A DNA stretch of 64,000 nt from Sipunculus nudus (Eukaryota > Annelida > Sipuncula > Golfingiida > Sipunculidae). Position 1 is the stretch's first letter. Each line of letters opens with the position of its first letter. A program made the position numbers and the translations under genes. Location: NCBI GenBank assembly GCA_026874595.1, contig CM049317.1:54147618-54211617 (forward strand). The letters are read 5' to 3'. The notes beneath the pieces were generated by a model. It saw only the letters and a list, made by a program, of their open reading frames with translations. It had not been told where the DNA came from and ran no database searches. This document shows positions 36,370 through 49,350 of the stretch, in pieces.

Positions 36370-37950
36370 CCTAAAGGAATTTATAATGGCACATGTTAAT
36401 TACATATGTGAGTCATAAAACATGTTTTCATTTGATGCGTGTAATAGTTAATTTTAAACTTGAACAAAAGGCACTTTTTGCAGTTTACTTTCATATTCAG
36501 ATTTACCCACGCTACATTCGTTCTTCAATTCTTACACTTGATCACTGCCTTCAACCAAAGCGTTTGTTCGGTGTCGGCAATACGAAAGTGATTCAGATAA
36601 TTCAAAAGTCTCATCATTGAACGTTCTTGGCTCTAACGGATTGTTGAGCCATCATCATAGCGTAAACATTAATAATGTTAAAAATCACGGATGACACTGT
36701 TGTACTTGTTTAATTGGAAACAGGATAGCCAGTTAAGTATTATTATGACGTCAATTTCACAGATCTTACATTGCGCTTAACTACATCACCCTTACCTCTG
36801 TACCTGGAAGTAAGATATCTTAATCTTGATTGTCCAGAAAATGGTACGAGTCCTTGCCGTGAAATTTGTAGTAAATTAAGTTATGAATGTACATTTAATT
36901 GTACCCCACATAACGGGTTAAAAGACAGGAAAGAGGTGATCTAATTTAAGGACAAGCAGATTTATCGTTGGAAATTGGAAAACAAACAAAAATTTCAAAT
37001 GTTGCTGTATTTATATTCAGATCCACATTTTTTACTGATCCGTCTCAAATTTATGCCTTTTGTTCTTCGGATTATGGACCTCTCTTTCATGAAATAACAT
37101 TGGAATTTAATGATGATTTTTTTTAAATATCTATGTTTTCTTGCAGCGTACTCTTAAATTCCAACGACTATATTTTAGCAACATATAATTAATTAAACCA
37201 TCATAATGTGTAATGTGGATTGGTCTGTTCTTATGCACCAGAGAAGTACGCCTTGCTACGAGGCAGACCGCATGAGATATCGATATGTGTTTAAAACAAC
37301 CAATAAATTTAATGCAAAACCTAGAATTACAAACTTTGATAACATGAGCCAGAGCCTTCGTTCGATTGTGTTTGGGGCGGATGGAGTGCAATAACAGGGT
37401 CCTTTTCGCCAAAACAAACATTTTTTTTCTGTTTTAAATTACCACAATTTGACATAAGGTGTGTTAAATAAAGAGAGAACAGTGCCTTTCTTTCATTTAT
37501 GTAGATCTTAGGCTCATAAAATAAGGATATGTTCATTGTATTATGGTTTCATCATATGTATAATATAATTTATTTATAATAACATTTTCCATGGCAGCTT
37601 ATCAAAGTAGAATATATCTTTAATCACCAGTGCTAGGAGTAAAATTCATGTACATGTACTAATAAATATAAAAATTATGAACAACATGACAATGCAACTA
37701 ATTAAAATATAATTTGCAAAATATAGTGAAAACAATATTGAGTGAGGACATCTGTAATCATATATTCAAAGGGGCGGATCCAGTCCCACTTTCGGTGATC
37801 ACACCAAGGATTATCACAGATGAGCCACTTAGAACCAAACCTGGTCATCCTTCATTACTGCCCTTGGTCCGTCAAACTCTACGGTAGTTTTGAAATGTTA
37901 AAACTTCCATGGTGCGTCTACGGATGACCCACACCATGGAGAAACCCTGA
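36370..37950. other. Intergenic stretch, nothing recognised
   Basis: AT-rich unique-looking sequence between the foldback element and the copy C downstream flank. Confidence 0.5.
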
Positions 37951-37954
37951 AGTC

Positions 37955-38500
37955 ACCGTAATCACCGTTATTCTCCGTTCACGTCCCGGCTACCTCTTAA
38001 AGTTCGTAAGACGTTCGGTAGGTTCTTGTCCGTTGTCTTCCCATGATCGCCATCACAGGAACATGGACGTGTTGGGTCGCGAGATGAAACGTTGTCAGGC
38101 ACCTTTACTTAGCAAGCATTAGGCTTTAAACTGGCTTACCAAAATTGGCATTCATTTTGTGACAAAGACTTTTAAAGAATGTTGGATATATTTATGTATA
38201 TTTCTGTAAATATTCAATAAAGAGTTGTTAATCTAATTTGTATTGTCCGCAACCTAAAAATAAACATTGGCTATTGGTGAGATTTGTTTTAATGAGAACC
38301 ACAGAACTGACTCACGTCAGACTAAATTTCGCGCAGTCGGCTCACTGTAGCATATCATTAGCATACGCACTAAGCCTCAGTCCGGGTGAGTGTAAGCCTC
38401 ATTCCGTGTGAGTATACAGAGACGGATACTGCTTCTACTACATCATGTGACTGACTATTACCCAACTCGGTGAGGTTTCATATAATTAAGCTCTCTACAT
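37955..38500. repeat. Downstream flank paralogous to 2900-3640
   Basis: Same ordered motifs as the block at 2900-3640, with a shorter 22-bp minisatellite. Confidence 0.7.
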
Positions 38501-38509
38501 GTAAAAATC

Positions 38510-38815
38510 TATCGGTTATCTATATTGTGTGTTAGACGAGGAAGTCTGAGATATGTTATATATACTTCCTTGTTAGCCGAACTATCACTGAAAACATATC
38601 GAAAGTAGTTTTCATTCTGGAATCCAGGCCAAAAATAATATGCTAAGCTCCAAAATGAAAATATATTCGTTATGCTTCCTGATAATGACCAGACAGGCTT
38701 CAGAAACATATCCATATGTGTATCACTGTAGGCAAAGTGCAGTCTTATGTTCAATAAACATAATATGTACCTTACAGATGTGAAAAATTTCATGTACATA
38801 GTATATAGCTCACTG
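38510..38815 (-). repeat. Dispersed exon-like repeat (LPRLT unit), longest open copy
   Basis: Minus-strand frame of 96 codons including LHFAYSDTH, FWPGFQNENYFRYVFS and EVYITYLRLPRLTHN. Related pieces at 72-330, 6000-6300, 28180-28450, 30340-30600 and 56800-56900. Confidence 0.5.
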
Positions 38816-39155
38816 AGTGAACATGCAAATACTATATGTTCATACCATCAACATATAATTACATAATAAAGAAACCTTGGTAAATTCTACCGCGCCCACT
38901 GCCATTTACACGCAAAGGAATCAACATTTATTTATGAAATTTGGTCTCACAAAATAACCTGATATAATGAAGATGTTTAGTACACCGGCTGACCCCTCTC
39001 TCAGTGTCTATCTATCCTGTCTCTGTCTCTTTCCAACGAATCTCTCTATCTGTCTCAGTTTCTGCCTCTGTCTATCCATCCCCAATGTCTTCAACAACTC
39101 GTTTTTCTCTCTCCTTTCTTCTCTTCGCTGTTCCTTACTCTTATATATATATGTT

Positions 39156-39168
<13 letters not shown>

Positions 39169-39214
<46 letters not shown>
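39169..39214. repeat. (AT)n microsatellite downstream of copy C
   Basis: Pure AT run; the paralogous site near copy A also has AT runs. Confidence 0.95.
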
Positions 39215-39218
<4 letters not shown>

Positions 39219-39490
39219 CCCTATGTCTTTAAGTCTCTGTACATCTGTCTATCGGCTCACATTTTAGGCCTTGGTGTATCTCTGTCTTTCTCTCTCCCCC
39301 TTTCTAAGCCTCTGTATACCTGTTTGTATATTTATATATATGCGTGTGTTTATTTGTGATTTGCTTTGTCTCTCTGGCTGTATGTCTGTCTGTTTGTTGT
39401 ACTGCGCTTCACATACTCAGTAACAATGTAGAATCGCGCACCCGTCATACCCTTTAATAAAACAAGAGTCAAAAGCTTTGTGACGACAAG

Positions 39491-39496
39491 TTTATT
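39491..39496 (-). promoter_or_regulatory. Polyadenylation signal of copy C
   Basis: AATAAA (minus strand) about 250 nt past the TGA, aligned with the same signal in A, D and E. Confidence 0.6.
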
Positions 39497-39746
39497 CATA
39501 CGTCATATCCAACAAAACGCGTTCTGATGAATAGCGTATTCTGGAACCAACTTGCCCCCTGAAGAAATACGCGGGCCAATAACCCAGCATATATTAAAAC
39601 AGTAATACGAGAAATCAGAAACAAAAAGTAAACTTCTTAATTTTCAAATGTGAGATAACCGTTTTACATATGCGTACGTGCTAATGGTCAAAGTTAGTGC
39701 TGTTATGTGCAAATGATGTCCCAACTGCGTGTAGAACATGAGGCCC

Positions 39747-42700
39747 TCATTTGTTCAATCCCTTTTTCCTCCAGCCTAGTTTATTGAAAGTTTCCGTAAA
39801 CAGCCCCTGAACAAAGAAAAACAAATGTTTTAAATCCATAAGATATGCACAGTCCACCACTCATTAATTTTAATGATAATAATAACCAATACGATAATAA
39901 TAAATGGGGAAATGGCATAAATTGGGAGATAATGATCTAACCATATTTGTTGTTACTCAACTGTCAGGCTTGGCTTAAACGTTTAAGAGGCAATAATAAC
40001 ATTGTTCGCTAAGGAGCGTATCCAGATGGAGGGAAGCCCCCGCCCCTTTTCAGCAGCCGCAGATATAATATATGGGTTTCAGACCAATTGTTAATATATG
40101 GACCCCCCCCCCCCGCTTCCGGACCTGGAGTCCTTTTTTTAGGCTTTGTCATTAGTCCTCCAGGGTTGGACCCTCCTTTCCCTCAATCCTGGATCCTGAT
40201 GCCTTTAAGAATTTCGTACCTCATCTCTCCCCGAACCCCATTTGAACGTAAATTGCAGTTCAAGTTATGCAGCATCGAGTACTGACCGATAAAGATACTT
40301 GACCCTAGGTCATTTTTTGACTTGCCACGGCCAAAACCTTCATTCGAATCAGAAGAAAACATTCATATCAAAGGTTTCTCTTTCAAATTTCAAAAGTGAA
40401 ACGCTTTTAATAGCTGTTAAGAAAACATTACGTGAAAAAAAGGTTTTACACTTTCAAATATTTGTGAATTAGGAATGTAGACTTGAATGTCGGTAAAAAT
40501 TACCCGAACAGAAGTGTCAATTGGATAAGCAGTTCAAGAATACATATACCCCCTCAATCACAAGGAACTCGACAAACGTTCCGTGGGTACCACAAAGAAG
40601 ATAGTTAACCAGGGTTAAAAAATTTCATGGTTTTACAATAATGTGTGCTCTTTTGACCGGATGAAAGGTGGCCACTGACACCAGTGAATGACTCGCCATT
40701 GACGAAATGCATCTCAATGGCAAATAGTCATTAAACTTAAACATCATGATGATCCAGATTACCCCCAGGTTTAATAAATTCTTTAATACATGATAATTTA
40801 AATCTATGACACATAAGATTAAATCAATCCGATATTTTAAGTAAAGTTCCCAATAACAAATCAACCAAGTATCCACCAACTGGAATGTAAGTAAATATTT
40901 CGTTACTTGGCGGAGGTAGAATAAAATAACTAATCCTCACCGTGTTCATATTTGAACAGTGATAACGACATTGATCAGGTGACCATTCATCTCTGCAGCA
41001 ACCACATGCGAAGTATTCTCCTCCATATAGGTGTCTCGTCACACAGGTTCCCCGGCCACGTGGTTCACTACACAACACCATGCGGTTACAATAATACATG
41101 GTTTTGGCGTAGCGCCTCACTGGATCCTTCCCGTCTGGGCAACGTGCCACGTTTATGAAGAGTACATTGTTGCGCTTCTGTTTGGCTGGTTTCGGGTTCA
41201 GTGTTCCTGCAAAGAGGAGTTTGAGGTTTTGTAAATGAGTTGCAAATGATGAACATTTTTTAGGACGGTTAGACGGACAATCTTCTGTCAGGTAGCTTTG
41301 TATTGATCTGTTTATTATTTATTTAACATTAAGGTTATCTTTCTAATCTATGCCTTTTTAGAAAACTTCAGGGAGACAATACAAAGCAGCAAGGACCGAT
41401 CCCGCCTCCCTTTCTTCGGCGGCTCCCCAGCCACCCCCCCCCCCCCCCCAAACAAGAACCTCCGCTTAATTTGCTTCGGACCCATTTCAACCTCCGCCCG
41501 CTTATAACAAATTGGAATAAGGCGCCCCCTCTCCACTCAGTATAATTTTCTATCGCCATATATTTTGTAGTATATACTTAGGTTATGCGAACACACAATA
41601 TGTTCAATACTTTCTTTTCTCAATTTGATTTTGATTTAAATTACCACAGTTTACATAAGACTCAACAATTAACATGCTGTCATGCAGGCTACAATGATAG
41701 GCCCCTGATGGATTAAAACTGGTGGTTGGTCCGGTTATTGCAAATGACAATATGATCGCCCTTGCAGTACCAAAGTTGATTTTAAAAAGGTTTTGTACAT
41801 AACCTAGGTTATGTGTATGATGTAATTTATGCAAAAATAAACTTTTAAACAGTCTGTCTCAATATGCAAAGCAAAGTTTAAAGGTCACTGAAATAAATAT
41901 GAAAAAATAAATCTGTCTGGGTGCGCGTTGATTGATCATTCCTTAAAAAAAAAGTATACATTGTTCCTACACGTATACATGTGAGGACTATATGTCCCCC
42001 TCTGTTCCATGTTCCGCATTTTCAGTTTTTAAATTAAAATTACATCCTTTTTGATACATTGTAACAAATAACCAATATATTGCTACTTCGTTCGAAGTGC
42101 CCACCTTTCAGAATCTCGGCGTCCTTTGGTAATGGCTCTTCCCGGTAGAGGGCGAAGTTGCCGACAGCTTGGCGCATCAGTTTGCTGATGGTGTGGAGGT
42201 TGTTGATTTTTTCAGTAATCGCCATGTCTTCCTTCACTTTGCGCTCCATCCTTGCCTCCATCTTCGGGGAAATGTGTCTCCGCTTTGAAATCGGTCAAAT
42301 AACGGAACAAAACATGTATTTTTGCAAGTACATAAACATGACATTCAGAACAGTAGGCGTGTATATAATCCGAAGGGTAAAACGCTAAACTAATTATTCC
42401 CCACTTTCCGATGATATACGTCGCACTGCGATTCAGATTTGAGTTCGTTTTGTGTAAAAACGACCAATGCGAAATGGTGGGTAAACGTAGCTAAATTTCC
42501 TCGTACTTTCCCGCATCTGATAAATTACCTTTGTCAAAGATGTTTTTGATTTAAGAACCCCGCCCCTAGTTAGGCTACGATCTTGTCTACTGTGACTGTT
42601 TTCGCCACTTAAACATGTTCGAATTTAGCCATAACATCAGTTGTAAAAAATGCAGAAAAATTAAATTCATTTACAGCAAACGTCTGCAAATCTATTTCCT

Positions 42701-43718
42701 CCTCTGGCGGGTCAGGCAGAGATTTCGTGTCAAAGTTACTCAGGAAGCATTGCTTGATGGACGGCACACAACGCAGAACCCGACCCTGAAAAATTAACAT
42801 CAGACAGTAAAAAGAGCAACAACTAGCAGGTTGACCCTAAAGGTTTTCATAATTAAAGTATAGAATTATGGCCTAAGCATCCACGTAGATATTTACATTT
42901 AAACACACTATAATAATAAATGTGTCTATAAAAGCAGTTATTTAAAACATAATATGTTGTAACATTTTAAGAATATATAAATTTAGAAAAATGGTAACTT
43001 AATTATTGTAAGTCCGAATATGATTTCATAAAATTATAAATGTATCATATAAAATCCCCATATATATTTATATCAATAAATCCTCTCACCGTAGAGTACT
43101 CATACATGTACCGGCTGTCAGGGATATTTCTGTGGCCTGGAACGTGGATGTAGATAATTTGGTTCTTAACGTCAATGTCTATTTTCTGTTTGAATAGCAC
43201 TCCCTTCTCATACACAGTCAGCGAGTGGTGCTGCGTGGTGTAATAGATAATTTACATCAATATGAAATTATTTTCTGCACCATAAATCATTTGTGAATGG
43301 ACTGGCTTCACCATGCATCAATAAAGGTTTACTCCGTAATGATTATTTTTCAAATTTTTATTCTAATTCAAGAAAATAAACAAATTTGCACTCCATTTTA
43401 CTTTTTAATAGGACCTAATATAAACAAGTATGTAGAGAATGACTAAAGTTGTAAAGAAATAATTTACCCCTAGGGCTCCATTGAACAAACCAAATTCTTA
43501 ATTACAAAGTGAATTCTAATTGAGAAATAAGATGTTTGATTCCTCTTGAAAATATCATGCAATCCCTTTTCCACAGTTACGATTGAGGTACTGAAAAAAA
43601 CTTTTATTTTGCAGCTAAACGAAATTATTAGTATTAAAAATACTTTCACCTTCAATGTTGCTCCACAAGCAAGAGCCACCAACATGGAAGCTACGACCAG
43701 TAAAGCAAGGCGGGCCAT
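39747..43718 (-). CDS. Copy C: intact six-exon BRICHOS-like secreted proprotein with nine-cysteine tail
   Basis: Coding exons on the minus strand: 43650-43718, 43088-43235 region (141 nt), 42680-42790 region (111 nt), 42107-42285 region (178 nt), 40941-41206 and 39747-39806. All joins have GT-AG borders and keep frame; total 274 codons. Exon 1 is a signal peptide (MARLALLVVASMLVALACG). Exon 2 carries DIDVKNQIIYIHVPGHRN, the beta-strand start of a BRICHOS-like fold. Exon 3 has two cysteines (C-x6-C) and NFDTKSLPDP. Exon 4 has AITEKINNLHTISKLM followed by VGNFALYREEP, which resembles the ITM2/Bri BRICHOS helix. Exon 5 starts with a KQKR site and then nine cysteines; exon 6 adds 19 residues (GLFTETFNKLGWRKK...) and TGA. 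No break was found, so this is the reference copy. The BRICHOS assignment rests on pattern and spacing similarity, not on a profile search. Role inferred: secreted precursor whose C-terminal cysteine-rich peptide is released by a proprotein convertase. Confidence 0.85.
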
Positions 43719-44011
43719 TCTTTCCGAGGAGCTTGACGAATAATACATAAGAAAGCAGAGAATACGTTATTCAACCAGATTAATATCAAGTTTGCTAAAT
43801 CAATAGAGGTTTACACTAGGTCTGCATACCCAGCTATCATATTCTTACTCGTTTTATATGTTTTCATCTAGTTTATTCTTGAGAAACATGTATATCCCCT
43901 GAGGCACCTACCTTTGGCTGTTTGACTCGACTTCCCAGGAAATGACAGATTTATTCAGATGTGCTCCGTTTAATATAGCTACTGACATGTGGTCTAGTTG
44001 GCCAGCACAGC

Positions 44012-44175
44012 AGGGCGTGTGGTAGTAAGGGTTTAATGATTACATCTTGTTTCTTGTTTCTATGACAATGGTGCATTGTTCTTTGTCGTTTACTCATCAG
44101 ATGCACATCTTCAGATTGGAATCTGATTGACATTGACTTCCGTTTATGTCTTCTCTTCTATCCACAGATTTTTAC
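44012..44175 (-). promoter_or_regulatory. Conserved upstream block of copy C
   Basis: Same block as upstream of A, B and D, about 295 bp upstream of the copy C ATG. Confidence 0.4.
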
Positions 44176-44284
44176 CGACAGTGTTTATCTTTCCACTGAT
44201 GCTTGTATCTTTCGGTTTCTATACTATGTGTGCTTCGAGCGTATGCTCACAGTCCAACTATTCTGCCACATTTTCCATGTTCCA

Positions 44285-44287
<3 letters not shown>

Positions 44288-44335
<48 letters not shown>

Positions 44336-44420
44336 TTTATATATATAATTATATATATATAATTTATATATATAATGTATATATATATTTAAATATATAT
44401 ATATATATATGTATATACAA
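44288..44420. repeat. (AT)n and degenerate AT-rich tract upstream of copy C
   Basis: Pure AT to 44332, then interrupted. Confidence 0.9.
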
Positions 44421-44793
44421 TTTATATATAAATATGGTTAGGGTGCAGATAACAAAAAGCGCTACTGGGGCTCAGCATTAATTTCACTAATGTGAATAAT
44501 ACTTGCTATTATAAACAAGGGCCGATTGATGGTCCAAAAGTAATACCATACAATTATATACGAGAACATAATATCATTGCATGAAGAACAAAAACAATAT
44601 AGGATACTTAATCTCTCTATCAAAGGTTTTTACTGAACATAGGAGGGGGTTGGGAGGGACGACAAAACAAGTACATGGTCAGCGTGAACTTGAGTTTAAC
44701 GATTCGGCTCTTGTTGGATTAGCCACGGACACAGGTGCATGGAACGATACGTGTGCCTGTGTTACTGACCAACCAATAATTAGTATTAACACC

Positions 44794-44794
<1 letters not shown>

Positions 44795-44837
<43 letters not shown>
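44795..44837. repeat. (AT)n microsatellite
   Basis: Pure AT run. Confidence 0.95.
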
Positions 44838-44840
<3 letters not shown>

Positions 44841-45289
44841 ATCCATTATGGTTGATGCTCTGTATCATGTCTTTTTTTTAAATCTGGCTCTACAGTTTAA
44901 CACTGTTCATATACGGTTGGACCCCACATAATTTGTTTACTCTTTAGCCTGTCAAAAAATTGCATTACATCACGGGAGTCTATGAATTATTTTTTTTTTA
45001 TATTATCGGAAGTTAACTATTAAATTTAAAAAAGGGGTGTATTAGCTGAAATTTTAAACATACGACAACCTCTCTAGCTGGTCTTATTACACCCGTTCGC
45101 AATGCCAAAAATCAGAACAACGAGAACAGGTGACGTACGTTAAAAATCTGAAGCTAGATGTAAAACGCGATTCCACGCTCCCATCGGTCTGAATACAATT
45201 TTATTTTCTGCGCAAACCCTGGTAGCGGGGCCGAGAGAATCTTACTACACAAAGCAGTGGTTATGGTAGACTCAGTTGTGACTCTCTTG

Positions 45290-47897
45290 TTAACACAGAG
45301 CCACGTATCCCTGCCTTCATTTATCTAGCGGACGGGAACGCATGCACTGTTAGACGATGGTGAGCTGGGGTGATTGTTTCAGCCAGCGGTGTGCAGTGCA
45401 CGTGTTACATCATCACTGCTAACTTTCTGACCCACCCACCCGAAATGTGACACATGCACCAGGCCTTCCTGACCCACCCACCCGAAATGTGACACATGCA
45501 CCGGGCCTTCCTGACCCACCCATCCGAAATGTGACACATGCACCAGGCCTTCCTGGCCCACCCACCCGAAATGTGACACATGCACCAGGCCTTCCTGACC
45601 CACCCATCCGAAATGTGACACATGCACCAGGCCGGCTGAGACAATCTATTGCGAATCCCTGGTAACAACCCGTGTAGACAGTGATCTTGTGTAGCCAGTG
45701 AACCAGTTACAGGGACACTCACAGCTGTGATGATGTAACACGTGCACTGCACACCGCTGGCTACATGGGCGTAGCCAGAGAGGGGCCGCTGGGGGCCATG
45801 CCCCCCCCCCCCGCGCACCCCATACAATCCCGGTGGTATCCTTTACTCCCCGCCCTCCCGGAATTTCACTCAGTCTAATAATGAATAAAATTTTTAAAAC
45901 ACAACCATGAAAATCCATGTCACTGATATCGGCAGATTCGGGACTTATTTCTACATTTCATTAGGTTTGATCCTGCAGACATATTTGTGGCTCAGATGAC
46001 TAAGATCATCTGAGCTATAGCGATGGTCCTACCGTCCGTCGGTTAACAGGTAATATGTATGAAATTGCCGGAGCGAGTAATCAAAAATTCAATATACAGT
46101 TAGATGACCTTAAGGTCTCCTACCAAACCAAAAACTGGGTCACTGCGACTTTTTCCCTTGAAAAAATTAAGGAAAAACCTTTGTTTTCCAGTAAAAGCCT
46201 GCTGTTACACTTCAAGAGTTTTTAAATAACTTTTAAAAATTACAAACGTTTTGTTTGTTTTGTGTGTTTTTTTTTTTTTTTTTTTTTTTTTTTTGCATAG
46301 ACACTCCCCTGTCGATTTCCTGTGTACATGCATAGAATTAGTCAATACAAGTTAGCATAATTTTTAGAAGTTATGGATCTGAACATAATGTACCTTGTCA
46401 AAACATCAGGAAATATATTTTCTCAATAAACAAGGAAACCCTTAAAGCTTTAAGCTTTTTTTCAAGGATAAAAGTTTATCCAATCAAACTTTAATCGTGT
46501 GCCAGAAGTTAGATCAGATATTTTTTTCAAGTTATTAGCATAAATGTAATACTAGTAACAATACCTCGAATTTTGACCATGGACATTTTTTCCCCTGTAA
46601 GAACTGATCATTTACTGTTCACTCAGATAAACACATCATGATTTATTCTATTGAAATCTATCACGTCAACCCAGCCCGGTGGTGTGCAGTGGGTGTCGGA
46701 GCCCTCACCTAATCACCTGTATTGGAACTTCAGTCAACGCAGCTAGCTCCCGTTGCTCAGCCGAGCTAGGCTTCCCCTACAGCCCCCCCCCCCCCCTTCC
46801 ATGGGGAGGATGCTAAATAAGTTATGTTATATGTTATAATTTTCTAAGTTAAATCATTTTTTTCTAGACTAATTATAGATAGTGGATTTTTTTTGTATTA
46901 CATGCATTAGGTTACAATGAGTGCACATTGAATTATTAGTGTTTGGTTTTGCTATAAAAGTTTGGATGTACATGTTGAGAGGAACTCCTTGCTACAGAAG
47001 AGTTAAAACTATTTGCTTTATTTTTTTCAGTGTGTCAGTATATAATTATAGTTGAGATAATATTTAGCATAATGATGTTATTTCTTCCTAATCCAACTAG
47101 CATTGCCTATACCTGATTTGAAAGTGTAATTTTTTTATTGATTTTACTCATTTTTGTTTATTTTAGTTAATAAAATAAAGCATGTACATTGAACTAAAAA
47201 CCCTATATACAAACCTTTTTTTGGGAAAAGTGATTCACGAAATAATCTAGAATATGCCATATTTTAGTGTTTTATCTTTAAAAAATAATTTTCTTTTCAA
47301 TTTAGTTAAAGCACTTTATGATTTAAAAAAGTAGTAAAATAAATTTATATGCACAATTTGATATGACCAAACTGAGGATAAATAATGATGCAGCTTATAA
47401 TTCTAAATTAACCTATATTTGCAAATTTTGTTTTGTATTACAAATTTGTCATATTTGTAAATATGAAAATTCAATACGATAACACACATTCATTTAATAA
47501 ATCGTTACTCCCCTGGAAAACATGGACATGCTAAAAAATGGGTTAAATATAAACTTAAAATTTCCCTGCCTCAGCAGAAAGTGAAATAAATTTATCAGTC
47601 GTTTTTTCCACCTGTATCTATCTTTAAATATTTCTTATGCAACACGATATCTCGAAAACCTATACTGCATGTTTTTTTCATGGTAGTCATGTCAGAGTAT
47701 TAGTTTGGCAATCATATATTTAGTATTTGATTATCACCAACAACAAGAAAATTTTCTCAAAATTTTGGTAATACTAATATATAAAAACAATAACAATAGG
47801 AATAAGTATCTTCTGCAATTGCTGAATTTTACTAAAATTATCTGAGCGCCGTGACGCATGGGCCCCCTTTTTTGGTTTATTCATCTTGTCCAACTGA

Positions 47898-47954
<57 letters not shown>

Positions 47955-48140
47955 ATTGTCTTTCTCAAATATTTCGGCCCCCTCCCTCTATCCTGGCTAC
48001 GCCCCTGAGCTAAAACAATCGCCCCTGCTCACCAAGATGAGATAAGCCTACATGTACTTTAACTTGGTGCATCGAAAGAAGATGCTTGCGTTCCCGTCCG
48101 CTAGATACATGAAAGGGCCTGTGGCTCTGTGTTTACAAAT
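45290..48140. mobile_element. Transposon-like block with inverted ends
   Basis: TCTAGCGGACGGGAACGCATG near 45327 and its inverse near 48085-48105, plus inverted GGTGAGCTGGGGTGATTG / CAATCGCCCCTGCTCACC. Inside, GGGCGTAGCCAG at 45770 and CTGGCTACGCCCC at 47993 form a second inverted pair. No transposase frame seen. Confidence 0.5.
45428..45634. repeat. 42-bp tandem repeat, 5 copies
   Basis: CCCGAAATGTGACACATGCA and flanks repeat every 42 bp. Flanked by inverted copies of GTGCAGTGCACGTGTTACAT (about 45389 and 45738). Confidence 0.85.
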
Positions 48141-48880
48141 GTTATTGGCCGTTGAAGTATATAGCTCTCATGTAAATACGGTAAAGTGACCATGAAAACC
48201 TGAACAAATGAGGGGTCAACTTGGAAACGCTGATTGTTTTAAATGTATATATATCTGATAATCCATATTATTTACGTCAACGAAATGATGATGCGCATGC
48301 TCATGGAATAGGTCTATAGGGCGCCCAAAGCCTCCTTACGACTTTTATAAATTTTCTCGGAATCAACAAGAAATCGTAAGGAAAATCATGGGAATGTCGT
48401 AGATTATATCTTGGACTTCGGCAGGCAGTGTCCGTAGCAATGTCTTGAGCACCTAGAACTCGTGACACTATTTTTTAAATGTTCAATAATTAACTTTCTC
48501 CAGCAGAAAGTGAAATAAATTTATCAGTCGTTTTTTCCACCTGTATCTATCTGTAAATATTTCTTATGCAACACGATATCTCGAAAACCTATACTGCATG
48601 TTTTTTTTTCATGGTAGTCATGTCAGAGTATTAGTTTGGCAATCATATATTTAGTATTTGATTATCACCAACAACAAGAAAATTTTCTCAAAATTTTGGT
48701 AATACTAATATATAAAAACAATAACAATAGGAATAAGTATCTTCTGCAATTGCTGAATTTTACTAAATTTATCTGAGCGCCGTGACGCATGGGCCCCCTT
48801 TTTTGGTTTATTCATCTTGTACAACTGATATTTCTAATTGGAATTATACAACAGTATATTGTGAGAGGAATTAGTGTAAG

Positions 48881-48919
<39 letters not shown>

Positions 48920-49350
48920 ATTGCCTTTCCCAAATATTTCAGCCCCCTCCCTCTATCCTGGCTACGCCCCTGGGCTAAAACAATCGCCCCTGCTCACCAA
49001 GATGAGATAAGCCTACATGTACTTTAACTTGGTGCATCGAAAGAAGATGCTTGCGTTCCCGTCCGCTAGATACATGAAATGGCCTGTGGCTCTGTGTTTA
49101 CAAATGTTATTGGCCGTTGAAGTATATAGCTCTCATGTAAATACGGTAAAGTGACCATGAAAACCTGAACAAAAGAGGGGTCAACTTGGAAACGCTGATA
49201 AATTTTCTCGGAATCAACAAGAAATCGTAAGGAAAATCATGGGAATGTCGTAGATTATATCTTGGACTTTCGGCAGGCAGTGTCCGTAGCAATGTCTTGA
49301 GCACCTAGAACTCGTGACACTATTTTTTAAATGTTCAATAATTAACTTTC
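47572..49350. repeat. Recent tandem duplication of about 0.9 kb
   Basis: 47572-48480 and 48501-49350 match almost base for base (AGCAGAAAGTGAAATAAATT ... GTGACACTATTTTTTAAATG). Differences are mainly indels, an (AT)n length change, and about 110 bp (around 48236-48350) missing from the second unit. Confidence 0.8.

Noticed and set aside
38967-39359. 130-codon plus-strand frame downstream of copy C
   Set aside because: Low-complexity CT/AT-rich translation; antisense to the gene's 3' flank and not conserved at copy A.
43718-43748. Upstream in-frame ATG for copy C (MYYSSSSSERM)
   Set aside because: The other copies have stops or no ATG there, and the internal Met gives the family's standard signal peptide.
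45379-45827. Open frames with repeating VSHFGWVGQEG-type units
   Set aside because: 42-bp tandem repeat read in frame; no start context, splice support or family match.
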